DNA of 16,087 nucleotides from Hemicentrotus pulcherrimus (Eukaryota > Echinodermata > Echinoidea > Camarodonta > Strongylocentrotidae). The position numbers and the translations under genes were made by a program. Numbering within the stretch: position 1 is the first letter of the stretch; every line of letters starts with the position of its first letter. The notes under the pieces were generated by a model. The model worked only from the letters and a program-made list of their open reading frames with translations. It did no database searches and was not told the origin of the DNA. Below, one piece after another: positions 1 to 9,632 of the stretch. The DNA lies in contig BEXV01000610.1 in the NCBI GenBank assembly GCA_003118195.1, forward strand, positions 145,006-161,092, in the 5' to 3' direction.

Positions 1-399
1 AAGAAAAAGAGGCGGAGGAGGAGGAGAAAGAGACTGGTGGTATTAAGTGATATTACTTTTTCACCTTATACCCATTTGACATTTATCCTTGTCATGATTT
101 TTAAACTCTAATTTCTCAAGATATTTTTGACAGTAAATTCCAAAGGCGCAGTCTTGTACATATGGCACCCTTAAGTGAAAATCACTTTGCTTTTCGGGCA
201 CCAATGTACATACAACAAGTAGAAAATCGAATAATTAATTATCACTTTTTAGTTCAATTACATTTGCACTTTTGTGAAGAATAAAACAATGTGATCGTAT
301 TTCTGTTTTTTGCATCAGCAGTTTATCCAGCCTGATTCCATTTGCAATTCGCTTCTTGCCGCTCTGTATAATGATACGAAACCTTTACCTAAATCAGTA

Positions 400-690
400 C
401 CTCTTACCCTAAATCAAAGCTAAATTACCCCGTTAGGGTGATCATGGCTCTAATTATCAAACCCAACGAGTTAATCATTCACAAGTATATGCTTAGAAAC
501 ACAAGGCAAAGCGAGGAATAATCCCCACTCCGGGTACTTCAAATTTGTCCTCTTTTTAGTGTTTCCGTGGTTTATTGCCATGGTAGGTAATTAGCGATAA
601 TTACGATTAGAAATACCGCTGCCTCGTTCGGGTATTTGAGTTATCTCTTGTTTTCTCCCTAATCAATATCTTGCTTGCAGCATCATTATA
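400..690. promoter_or_regulatory. Homeodomain-type site cluster, possible enhancer
   Basis: This high-complexity stretch contains TAATTA cores at 451-456, 588-593 and 598-603. The last two are exactly 10 bp apart. It also holds an OTX-type TAATCC at 519-524 and further TAATC words near 470 and 660. There is no ORF of note. A cis-regulatory role is inferred from motif density in AT-rich DNA, where such words also arise by chance. The target gene is unknown; Frizzled lies about 9 kb away. Confidence 0.2.
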
Positions 691-746
691 GCTTCATAGT
701 TATTCCATTCTCGGGATGCATTGCTATAAAATATCAGGGCTTTAGA

Positions 747-857
747 CGAGACCTGGGGTCCCAAGTACAAGACCATGAGAAAGAATTTTGATTTTGGTTA
801 GCAGTAGGTCTCGAAGTCGAGACCAAGAGCGAGACATAAGAAAAACGAGACCGAGAC
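747..857. repeat. GAGACC-word cluster with short inverted repeat
   Basis: The words CGAGACC or GAGAC recur at 747-753, 818-824, 830-834, 846-852 and 853-857. GGTCTCG (807-813) and CGAGACC (818-824) form a perfect 7-bp inverted repeat with a 4-base loop. The recurrence in both orientations suggests a degraded repetitive element. The family is not identified. Confidence 0.4.
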
Positions 858-1420
858 TGCTGTCGCTATTTTACTGTTCTCTATACACCAGGCATATATA
901 CAATGTAAGCCTACACAATGTTTTGCAGCGAAAGAATATCAAACCCTAATAGCCAACTACTCTAAAAGAAAGCAGACATTTCTGGTGATTTGTTTTATTT
1001 CAAATCTTGAAATTATGAATTCCCGAAAGCAGTCATCACCGCCGGTCAACTTTCCCATTAATTTGTAACAACACTAAAATGACTAATATGTCAATATTTC
1101 AATATCTATGACTCAGGATGATTTTTCTTCTTTTTTTAGAGAACATTTAATAATATGCTATCCTTAATATATTTAGGGAGAAGGTGATTATGATAACAGC
1201 AAAAATGTAAGGTATTTTCATACGTCACACTCCAGTAAACAAATTGCCAATTCGAGTATCGAATAGCTTTAGTGAATCTCATTTTTCAAACACTCATAAC
1301 TTTTTTTTTATTATTGGTCCGATTTATTTTAAACTTTTACCATTCTGTTTCTTTAGTTTTCCGCTTTCCTACACACTAATTTTACAAAGGATGGATTGCC
1401 CTTTGAGTTGATAACTCCGT
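858..1420. other. AT-rich non-coding stretch
   Basis: I see no gene or RNA. There are occasional splice-acceptor-like runs (near 1116 and 1138) but no partner donor or open exon. Confidence 0.6.
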
Positions 1421-1480
1421 CATTCAATTCGATTTAATTCAATTCAAATCTAATTAAATTCAATTTGCTTCAATTCGAAA
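1421..1480. repeat. AATTCAATT-rich low-complexity tract
   Basis: Imperfect copies of TTCAATTC and AATTAAATTC recur through these 60 bases. It is a simple AT-rich repeat with no coding potential. Confidence 0.6.
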
Positions 1481-2730
1481 GAAAAATATACCTTCATTAT
1501 CAATCGCGTTTCCTATTGGTACGGGTCATGAAATAAGCAAGAAACTGTGGGGGAGAAACAATATTGAGTGTGGACACAGGAGGGGATGAAAGCTTGCCTG
1601 CAAAATTTAAAGGTTGGTAGAAGTTAAAATACAGGTTACCCAAGCCAATGAAAAAATGTGTCTATTTTGGTTTGCCCAATAGAGAAAAACAATTGATTAT
1701 TCAGATGTTTTTATTTTCAAGTGCTTGCAATCTCGATCCTCCTAAGTCACGTGTTTATATCCCCTCCAAACTTCAATTTCAATGTCACTTTTGACCTTTG
1801 ACATGGTAGAAATGTCAGACTTTCATGACCATTGTCTCGAAATGTAATAAGCCAGCTCTTCTGAAATCCTTACCTCGATCAACCCCCTTCCCAAATCCAA
1901 ACAAACTCAAAATAACACATACAAAGGTTGGTCAACCTGTGACGTCGGAGAATATTTTGAAGAACTTTTCTTTCATCCACTTCCACTTGGTATTAACAAT
2001 TCTAATTCTGTCAGATGTTATTAAATCAACAAAAATTAAACCGAGTGATATGCCCGCTTGTTATGAGCCGGGTTCATGTGATTTTTTACCCCTAAATGCA
2101 AAGTGTATCGACTGAACTGTAGCGCAAGGTATACTCCGAGTCTGTTCGTCAATTTAAGAAAATTCGAAGCCATCTTGAAAGGGATGGTTGTAATGAATAA
2201 AAATGACTTGAAACACGGGCTAATTCGGTGTAATTGGACAAGCAGGGAAGAGTCATTAACGTAAACAAGGAAGAATATTTTGAAATGAAAGAAGTATATC
2301 AACTCTTGAAAGATGCCGCTCAATTTTTTTTCAGGAATATAGCTTCTTATATGCCTGTTGATATATAGATCTAGAGGTCGATATTCCAAAATTTGATTAG
2401 AGTACGTGGCTAACGTAAAAAACAACAACAGCGCAATATCCAATTTGAATACATCTTTCTGGCTTTCGTTAAATCAATTGTTCCCAATTGCTTTCCGATT
2501 AGTTGTTGGTTTACATTTCTATAATCGTTGCATCGTTGTAGTAGGACGAGTTTTCTTATTGTTGCTACTTGCTAGTTTGTTTTACTTTGGAAAAAAAAAA
2601 GATGTATATGCTTCTGTTATTAGTTTCGTTTATACTACTTCGAAGTATGATCATTGTGATACGCATGTTAGAAGGAAGACAAACAAAATGAAGCTCTGAT
2701 ATAAAAATATGGTATCTCCCAATTCTCTCG
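1481..2730. other. AT-rich non-coding stretch
   Basis: Open frames here are under 140 codons, show no motif or domain, and have compositions expected of AT-rich DNA. I found no tRNA, repeat or gene. Confidence 0.6.
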
Positions 2731-2789
2731 ACCCACCCCCCCCCCCCCNCTCTCTCTCTCCCTCTCCCTCTCTCTTCTCTCTCTTTCTT

Positions 2790-2837
<48 letters not shown>

Positions 2838-2866
2838 CCCTCTCCCTTTCTCTCTGATCCTGTCTA
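2731..2866. repeat. PolyC plus (CT)n microsatellite
   Basis: A run of C interrupted by one unresolved base (2749) leads into CT/CCT-rich sequence. This includes a perfect (CT)19 at 2797-2834. One strand is almost pure pyrimidine, so Ser/Leu/Pro-rich or Arg/Glu-rich reading frames across it are artefacts. Confidence 0.95.
2749..2749. other. Unresolved base in polyC
   Basis: A single N lies at the junction of the C run and the (CT)n tract, so the local length is uncertain. Confidence 0.95.
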
Positions 2867-4201
2867 TTTATCCACATATTACCTACCTTTGTATCTTCCT
2901 GTCATATCTTTCTCTCCACTATCCTTCATAAAAAAATAGAAACGTAGAAACACAAGCATGTTTCACGAAATATACACATTTCTATTTTATTATCAAATCT
3001 TCTCTTGAATATGACAGTCTAGTGTTGATCATAAAACTCTCTTCGTATCAATTCACAGTATACGAGATCAAAGTCTTCAAAGCCTATCACAACCACACAT
3101 TGAATACAAAATGGCGACATCGGTGAGTGATCGATCACAAAGAATACGGACAAGCTTGTAAAACATCAAATCGTTACAAATGAGGGGCTCGATTGATAAA
3201 CAGAAAAGAACCACAACAAAACCTGAACCCGAGATCGACGTCAATAATTATACGGGTAATGTGGGTGTAGAATATCATCACGCGAATTGTCTGTTTTCAA
3301 CGTTAGCTTGACAAACAGAGCACAAATACTGATATGATTCCTGGGGGACTGTTTACAAAGAACGTAAAAAGTATTTGGGTCATGATTTACAAACGCATAA
3401 TTAAAAGCAAACACAGCACATTATGATGGTAAATAATACAAATTTATGGCAACGTTTATTATAAAAATGTTATTTTCCATTGATTGCTGACTTAGCAATA
3501 ACATTATACAAAATTTCATTGCTTATGGACTTGTATGTCGTTCATTATGTCTGTTTAAATAGGAGTAAGTACAGTACCTACCCCTTAAAAGGTAGGAGTT
3601 CAGTATTTGTATTTGACATCTACACTCTGCTAATTACAGTACAAATCAGTGACTTTGATGTGTAGTCACACCGTGACTGTATAAGTGTGAGGTAAGAAAT
3701 AGCACAAGTCAATATGGGGGTAGCCATGACTTGTGTCCGAAACTTGAGGGCAATATTACACGCCCAACTTTTGTGATTGTGGCTCATTTTGGGGTAAAGG
3801 AGAGTGTAATTGGGAATAACATGATCATAGACGAATTTCAGATCGTCCAGAACATTTTTTGTTTACAGGGGGGTAAACAGCGGATTTATTATTCAAATTA
3901 TAAAAAAAAAAAAAATCGTCCTCTTGCACTCTGTAAACTATTGCGCAAATGTGCCCAAAATAGGTTAGAAGAAACATGCATGTTTGTTGGGTAAACCGTA
4001 TTAGAGTGTGGTAACCATGGTAACTACGCATAAAGCCAGTCGGATGGGGAGGGGTTGCTTCTTTTCTCGTACACTGATGAGTTACAATAACATAAGAGTT
4101 GCCGAAATTAAGATATAATCAAATGATCAACGGAAACAATTATGGGTAATGACAAGACCAAGTAGCCTCCTAAACTGATCAGGATCGCCTGGATGAAAGT
4201 A
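2867..4201. other. Non-coding stretch with one start-plus-donor motif
   Basis: Only short frames without motifs are open. At 3111-3128 an ATG in good context (AAAATGG) gives four codons followed by a strong splice donor GTGAGT. This could be a minimal first coding exon on the plus strand, but no matching second exon was found. Confidence 0.4.
3703..3735. repeat. Inverted repeat, 9-bp stem
   Basis: CACAAGTCA (3703-3711) and TGACTTGTG (3727-3735) are perfect reverse complements separated by 15 bases. TGG/CCA inside the loop can extend pairing after a 3-base bulge. A smaller inverted repeat, AGTCAC-ACC-GTGACT, lies just before it (3664-3678). The function is unknown. Confidence 0.6.
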
Positions 4202-4380
4202 TAAGAAGAAAAGAGAAGAAAAGAGAAGAGGAGAGAAGAGAAGAGAAGAGAAGAGAGTGAAAGAGGGGAGGGTGAAAGATTGATATGGGAGAGAGAAAAA
4301 AAAAATGATGCAAAAGAGAGAAAGAAGGGGTGGCGCAAAAATGGAGAGAAGGAAATAGAGGTGGACAAGGGAGCGGGCAA
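4202..4380. repeat. Purine-rich tract with AGAAG pentanucleotide repeat
   Basis: The tract begins with imperfect, then nearly perfect AGAAG repeats (about 4205-4256) and continues as interrupted GA-rich sequence. An open frame on the other strand, rich in Ser, Leu and Phe, is a product of the repeat. Confidence 0.9.
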
Positions 4381-4430
4381 GATAGAGATAGATGATGAAT
4401 AGGACGAGAGATGAGTGATAGATTGAGGGT

Positions 4431-4530
4431 GAGGAGAGAGAGAGAGAGGAAGGGAAGAGGGAGGGGGAGGGAAAGAGAGAGAGAGAAAGAAATAGAGAGA
4501 AAGAAAGAGAGAGAGAGAGAGAGGGGGGGG
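4431..4530. repeat. (GA)n tract ending in a G run
   Basis: Interrupted GA, GGAA and AAAG units end in an eight-base G run at 4523-4530. Together with 4202-4380 this makes about 330 bp of strongly purine-biased plus strand. Confidence 0.95.
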
Positions 4531-7080
4531 ATGTTGTGGTAGGGGTAATCTGTACTTTATTTTAGGATGTGGTGACGTACTGGTGCTGATGCACTTTTTG
4601 AATCAAATTCCCTGATCATCGTTTTATAAGAGTGGCGCCAATCTTACACTACTTTGTCGTACACAAACATGATGTCATATCATACTCTCCACGTCTGCTT
4701 CTGCAGCTAAATAACACAGCAATATAAATGCCTATACGTCGACATGTAGTAATACATGTACACCAAACCCTTCAAATGTCTGATCGTTTTTCTGTCTTTG
4801 CAATGATCATAATCTATAAACGCTCGCTTGATAAAATCCGGTCGCAGATATATGGTTTATGTCATAATTTGTTTTCCATCGCTGTCGTTTACGTGAGGTC
4901 AATACATGTGAAGTTATAAACGATATTTCCATCATTTTAATTCCCCAAGCTATAAAAATGATGGGGTATGCAAACATTCGAGTTATTGTAAAACCGTATG
5001 ACGAACAAAGATCATTATCAAAACTGGAATGGGGATGTTTCTAGGTCTTTAACCATTAAAATATCATGACCGTGATAACTGTTCGAACTTGCACTTTTGG
5101 ATGTCATAAAATTGTTCTGAATGCCAGCGGTAAATTAAGGGGTGAAAGAAGAAAACAGCGGAGGGGAGGATGCAGTGGGCCTAAGTAAAAGATAAGAGTT
5201 GAGTAAATCAAATTCTTGTTTATGCGATTGTCTTGCGAAATAAGAACTGTTTACTACTTATTAAGAAAGGGTTATTTGTTATGTAGAATATAGGAATAAC
5301 CATATATTGTGAGCCTTTGGAATCATCAAAATGATCAGAAATAGACTCAACAGGGCTAATCTGCTAAATACAACATACAATGCCAGGTACCGCAAAGAAA
5401 TGTGTTTAAAGGACTACACACATACATATGACATTGGAATTTGGTCAAAAGTTTTACGCTATTTCAAAATATGATGATATTTCAAGAGCAGTAGCTTTCA
5501 CATGACATTGCTTCAATGATAATCTTTCACATAAGAATTGAAAAAAAAATAATGCAAAAGCTGAATAATAATTGTGCACATTTGTAAGAACTCGGCATTC
5601 TCTTTAAAACCGAAATCTGAAAACCACATTGGCAATGCCATTATAACAATTGGCAAAGGAATAATACAAATTATGGCAATAAAATTTTGTTCAGGTTGTC
5701 CTTGAAATTTAAATGGTGATTGAGACACATCTTTACATATCAATCCTTTAATTACTGCAACAACAACATAAATGGACGCAATTACAACCAGTTAGCTTTG
5801 TTGTGATATTTCAAGCATACATTCTGAACGGAATGCCAGCATTGTAAGATAAATCAATTACATTGGTGCCTTATCAAAGGTCAACACAAAATAAATACAA
5901 AAAATAAATACACATGTATCATTTGCAACAGACCACAATATCAGAGCAGTTATCACTAGAATATAAATGTATTTCGTATTCCCATGTCATCTATGACAAG
6001 CCAGTTAAAAAAGAAAGAAAAGTATGGCAACACATTTCTGTCATTTGGTTCGTTTCACTGAAAGTAAACACATGTACTGTATTCTTCTCTAAAAGTATGT
6101 TTGGCATTCGGGAAACACAGTTTTCAACCGTTAACAATGAGCAAAAATTAGAAAAAATTCTAGCACAGTCTCAAGCAAAAATGCAATTGGATTAGGTTTA
6201 AAATTAAAATCAACATTATTGTAGGTTTCGAAAATTGAAATGCATTTCAAAGTCAAAATCAAATTCGAAATATTGATTCAGTCACCTAAAGCTTAACAAA
6301 TGCTTTGTGTGCACATTGATACTGCATGCAGTCGCAAACCTAAGCGTCACCTTACTGTGTGCAATATAGTACAGTGTATGCATTTGAATGCAGGGGCGGC
6401 TTTTGTGCAAGAAATGACTTCTAAATCGGGTTTTTTTCATTTAACCTTGTCATTTCTGCCAGTCGGGGCAATAAAGAAGAATCGAAGCTTGATAAATGCA
6501 TTCGAGAAAATGGCTGTTCAAAGGGGCTTGTTCCAAAGGGCGAGCAATTACACTGCGATAGGGGTTCTGACAAAGGTGAAGTAAAGATAAGGATGTACAT
6601 GTGCATTGTTTTGGACGACTAGATCATGTAGCCAACGTTTAAAAACAAGCACTTGTAAATCTTCACAAAGAGCGTGATAAAACTGTGTAAAAACCGTATA
6701 CCAACAAGCACACCAATACAAACAGAAATAAATGTAAATGACCAATAATTTTCGAGACTAAACCATGAAGGCTGCTCGTTAGTTCAATGGTTCTGCTACT
6801 TTGGTTGAGAATTAAAAACAGCCCATCGCATTCATTTGCTACATATTGGATACATACTGTAGTTTAACAAATTACAAAATTTGAAATCACATCGTATGGC
6901 AAATGCAATTGTTAATTAGATTGTAACATAATTATTAAAGCAATCACTTTTTTTTGATCGCTTTTAAGTGTTTAATATAACAGTATGTCATTCCCTCGAG
7001 CAGGGGTATCCAAAAATAACCAAAACCATGGCATGAGACAGGGGGCGGCAGGGGCTCAGTGATTTACAAGGGGGTGTCAT
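4531..7080. other. AT-rich non-coding stretch
   Basis: Several frames of 60-95 codons are open (for example near 5513-5743, 5914-6195 and 6300-6584). None shows a domain, and none has the composition of conserved protein. The only structure noted is the palindrome at 6235-6250. Confidence 0.55.
6235..6250. repeat. 16-bp perfect palindrome
   Basis: TTGAAATGCATTTCAA is its own reverse complement. It is flanked at a distance by TTCGAAA words (about 6226-6233 and 6264-6270). It could be a dimeric homeodomain/POU-type site, but that is speculative. Confidence 0.6.
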
Positions 7081-7109
7081 GGGGTGGGGTGGGGGAGGAG
7101 AAGGGTGGG
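7081..7109 (+). other. G-quadruplex-forming motif
   Basis: G runs at 7081-7084, 7086-7089, 7091-7095, 7103-7105 and 7107-7109 satisfy the G3+N1-7 pattern, with loops of 1, 1, 7 and 1 bases. The surrounding DNA from 7040 is also G-rich, in an otherwise AT-rich region. Confidence 0.6.
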
Positions 7110-8039
7110 ATGATGTACCCCCTCTCCGTACAGAGTCACACTGCAAAACGTTATTGTTGCTGTTGGTTTCTTTCCCTGGCCTTCAAAGGGAGGGGGGTGG
7201 ATGCCTTAGTCGACCCCATTGTATGCTACGCCATTGGTATAGAGTTTACATGAATAACATTCTCATGCCGGTCCAATAACAATGTTTTAACCTTCAAATT
7301 CCAACTCACCATCGGTGTTTAAAATAAAAATATATATATATATTTCTACTTAGCAAATAGCAACGGGAATTCACCACCATCCATGCACATTTCCACATGT
7401 ACACTAGCACAATTCCAGAATCAAGTTGACGATGGGATTTGTATGACTCTGTATTTATTGCATGCAGGTCGACGACTTTGAAAAAAGATTAAAATCTTAC
7501 TTCGTTTCTTAAGCTTGGGACAAGAGTATTCATAATTTTTGCAAGCGATTGATGAATTTAGGAGTATAATATAAACAGGATTATATAAAAAGCAGTACAA
7601 TGAACTATATTCAATCTATATTTAGGGATGTATGAAGGCAACGATAGGCCTATTCAAAGTGACATACACATTTCACTAATAATTAACATTGGTGGGTGAG
7701 GGTAATGAAGCTCAAAAGGTTTACTAAATGAATACTTTGATGGGATCAGATCAAAAATATTGTAATAGTGTTGCCTAGGAGATAATAATAACAATTATGT
7801 TTGCATTGTAAAGGTAATACCCGCTTTTCCATTACAACAAAGCGGCAAAATCCAACAACACTGAAATTGAAACATTCATGGACACCATGGCAACGATGCC
7901 GACATCAAATATGACAATTTTTGCCAAATTTGATTTCAATACCAGCCGTGTTTTGATAGGGGCTGCAGTCGAACAAATAACGTGTCATTTATTATTCGTT
8001 ATCGGTCCTTTTTACTTGCTATACAAAGACAGCCGCCCC
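7110..8039. other. AT-rich non-coding stretch
   Basis: It contains a short (TA)n run at about 7330-7343 and the palindrome ATAGGCCTAT at 7644-7653. No gene or RNA was recognised. Confidence 0.6.
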
Positions 8040-8960
8040 ATGACTTGAGTGTAATGTAGCTAATGGAAATACATGCCAATGGTCTATTGATTGGTTATCG
8101 GCGGATGCTTTGTAGTTATGTGAGGGCGGCAGGGGGCCCATCGAAAGTGACCGAACTAACTGATCAATGTTTAATAAGCAGATAGTCTATTCGAATTGAT
8201 TAGCTAGTCGAACTATGTTTGTGTAATGCACCTTTATTCTCCTGCCAATGAATAAAATGAAATATTGCGAGAGAGGTGTGAGATATTAATTGAATGATAC
8301 CCCCAGCACCTTTTTTTGTGTAGTACATACAACGACCAGGAGGAGAAATATTATTGATAAAAGAAAAAGGGTCAAAGCCTATCCAATCGTTTCTTATTCA
8401 ATCAGTGCTGGTTGTTTGCAAGGCACTTCAGGTTTGATTCCAAAATCCTTTTCACAAATTATTTTGCATCTACTTGAGCGGAAATCCACAAGGGTTGGAT
8501 ATTAAATGGCAACAAGGGGAGGCAAATGAAGACGTGTNNTTAGAGAATTGAAATAAATAAACAAGAAAACCAAAAGGGAGTACGCCATTGCTCCTGAAAA
8601 GACCCACTTTGATAAAAATCACAGCGGGTGAAAACGTTGGAGTGGCGAAGTAAACGTATACAGGTGGCCCAAGTGTGAAATCCGGTTATACCAATGTCAT
8701 TGTCAAGTGGTATTGGGCTTTACGCTGTGGGGATCAATTAAGGCGTGAACAGGGAGAGGGGGTCAGTGGGGTATGAAATTCATTCGGCCAGCTTTCAGTG
8801 AGTTCTTTTCATCCCTGGAATCGATTTGATAACTCTGATTGGATGCAGAGGATTAGAGGGATGATTCGAAGACCAATTCCAATTCCCTTACTTCAGTTCA
8901 AATGGAGAACAAAAATGGGGAAAAATTAAAGGGGGTGTTGTGGCTTTGGTAGTGTTTTAA
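8040..8960. promoter_or_regulatory. High-complexity stretch with homeodomain/OTX/CCAAT-like words
   Basis: There is no coding region here. TAATG/TAATGG words occur near 8052 and 8061, an OTX-type GGATTA at 8850-8855, and GATTGG and CCAATTCC words at about 8838 and 8873-8886. Two unresolved bases lie at 8538-8539. Its position 0.7-1.6 kb beyond the Frizzled stop makes it a possible downstream regulatory region, on weak evidence. Confidence 0.15.
8538..8539. other. Two unresolved bases
   Basis: Two N lie in otherwise ordinary sequence, not in a homopolymer. They do not touch a called gene. Confidence 0.95.
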
Positions 8961-9524
8961 ACAAGAATAATACATCCTGTGAGCGAAAAAGGTATATCTT
9001 GTATACTTTCATTTCCCAAACTAATATTTAAGCAATCCAAACAAAATAGTAAATAATCGTTATAAAGAAAATGGAGGACATACATCTCACAGAACAAAAT
9101 AAAAGGAATTGGTGTATATTTGAAGAATTATAGGCAGTAATAAAACGAAAACAGATTTTTAACCTTTGCTTGTATGCTATTCGAATGCCATTTTTGAAAA
9201 CGAAAATACTAGCAACCTCAACAAACATAGTAGACCATTACTATTTTAATTTAGCTAAAGTAGACCTCACTCCACTGACAAACTCAATAATATATCTGCA
9301 CGATATGACATCGTATTCTTAAAACATAATTTGCAACGTACATAAACGAATCATTTCAGACAACCAAACTGTCTCATTTTACATTGAAATCAAATCAGTA
9401 CATAAAGCATCCTATAATACAGTCTCACTGTAATCACATTACAAGAAGCTATAAAAACGAGATGTCTTGGGTAGATTTACACAAAGGGTCGACAACGGGA
9501 ATAATAACATGTGGCCGTTGTCGT
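8961..9524. other. AT-rich flank downstream of Frizzled
   Basis: This could be extended 3' UTR or intergenic DNA. A further minus-strand ATTAAA lies at 9250-9245. No coding region is supported. Confidence 0.5.
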
Positions 9525-9579
9525 AAGAAAAACCACTCGATGGTTTAATAGCCGTTTGCGAACACAATATACATTTAAT
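9525..9579 (-). promoter_or_regulatory. Candidate poly(A) signals of the Frizzled transcript
   Basis: On the minus strand, 54 and 84 bases past the stop codon, are two ATTAAA hexamers (9579-9574 and 9549-9544). They are followed at about 9540-9525 by the GU/U-rich run GAGTGGTTTTTCTT, which resembles a downstream cleavage element. ATTAAA is the commonest variant of the poly(A) signal. No canonical AATAAA on this strand lies near the stop. Frizzled 3' UTRs are often longer, so a more distal site may also be used. Confidence 0.3.
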
Positions 9580-9632
9580 CTCTCTTTAAAAATGAAGGAA
9601 AAACTCTTTGGAGTGCATATCCCTTTCAAGCG

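Noticed and set aside
5513..5743. Minus-strand 76-codon frame with a hydrophobic segment
   Set aside because: A single hydrophobic stretch is expected from T-rich DNA. There is no signal for splicing and no recognisable family.
3653..8616. TCF/LEF-like CTTTGAT words (near 3654, 7735 and 8609) suggesting Wnt feedback
   Set aside because: Seven-base words at this frequency are expected by chance in AT-rich DNA, and they are not clustered.
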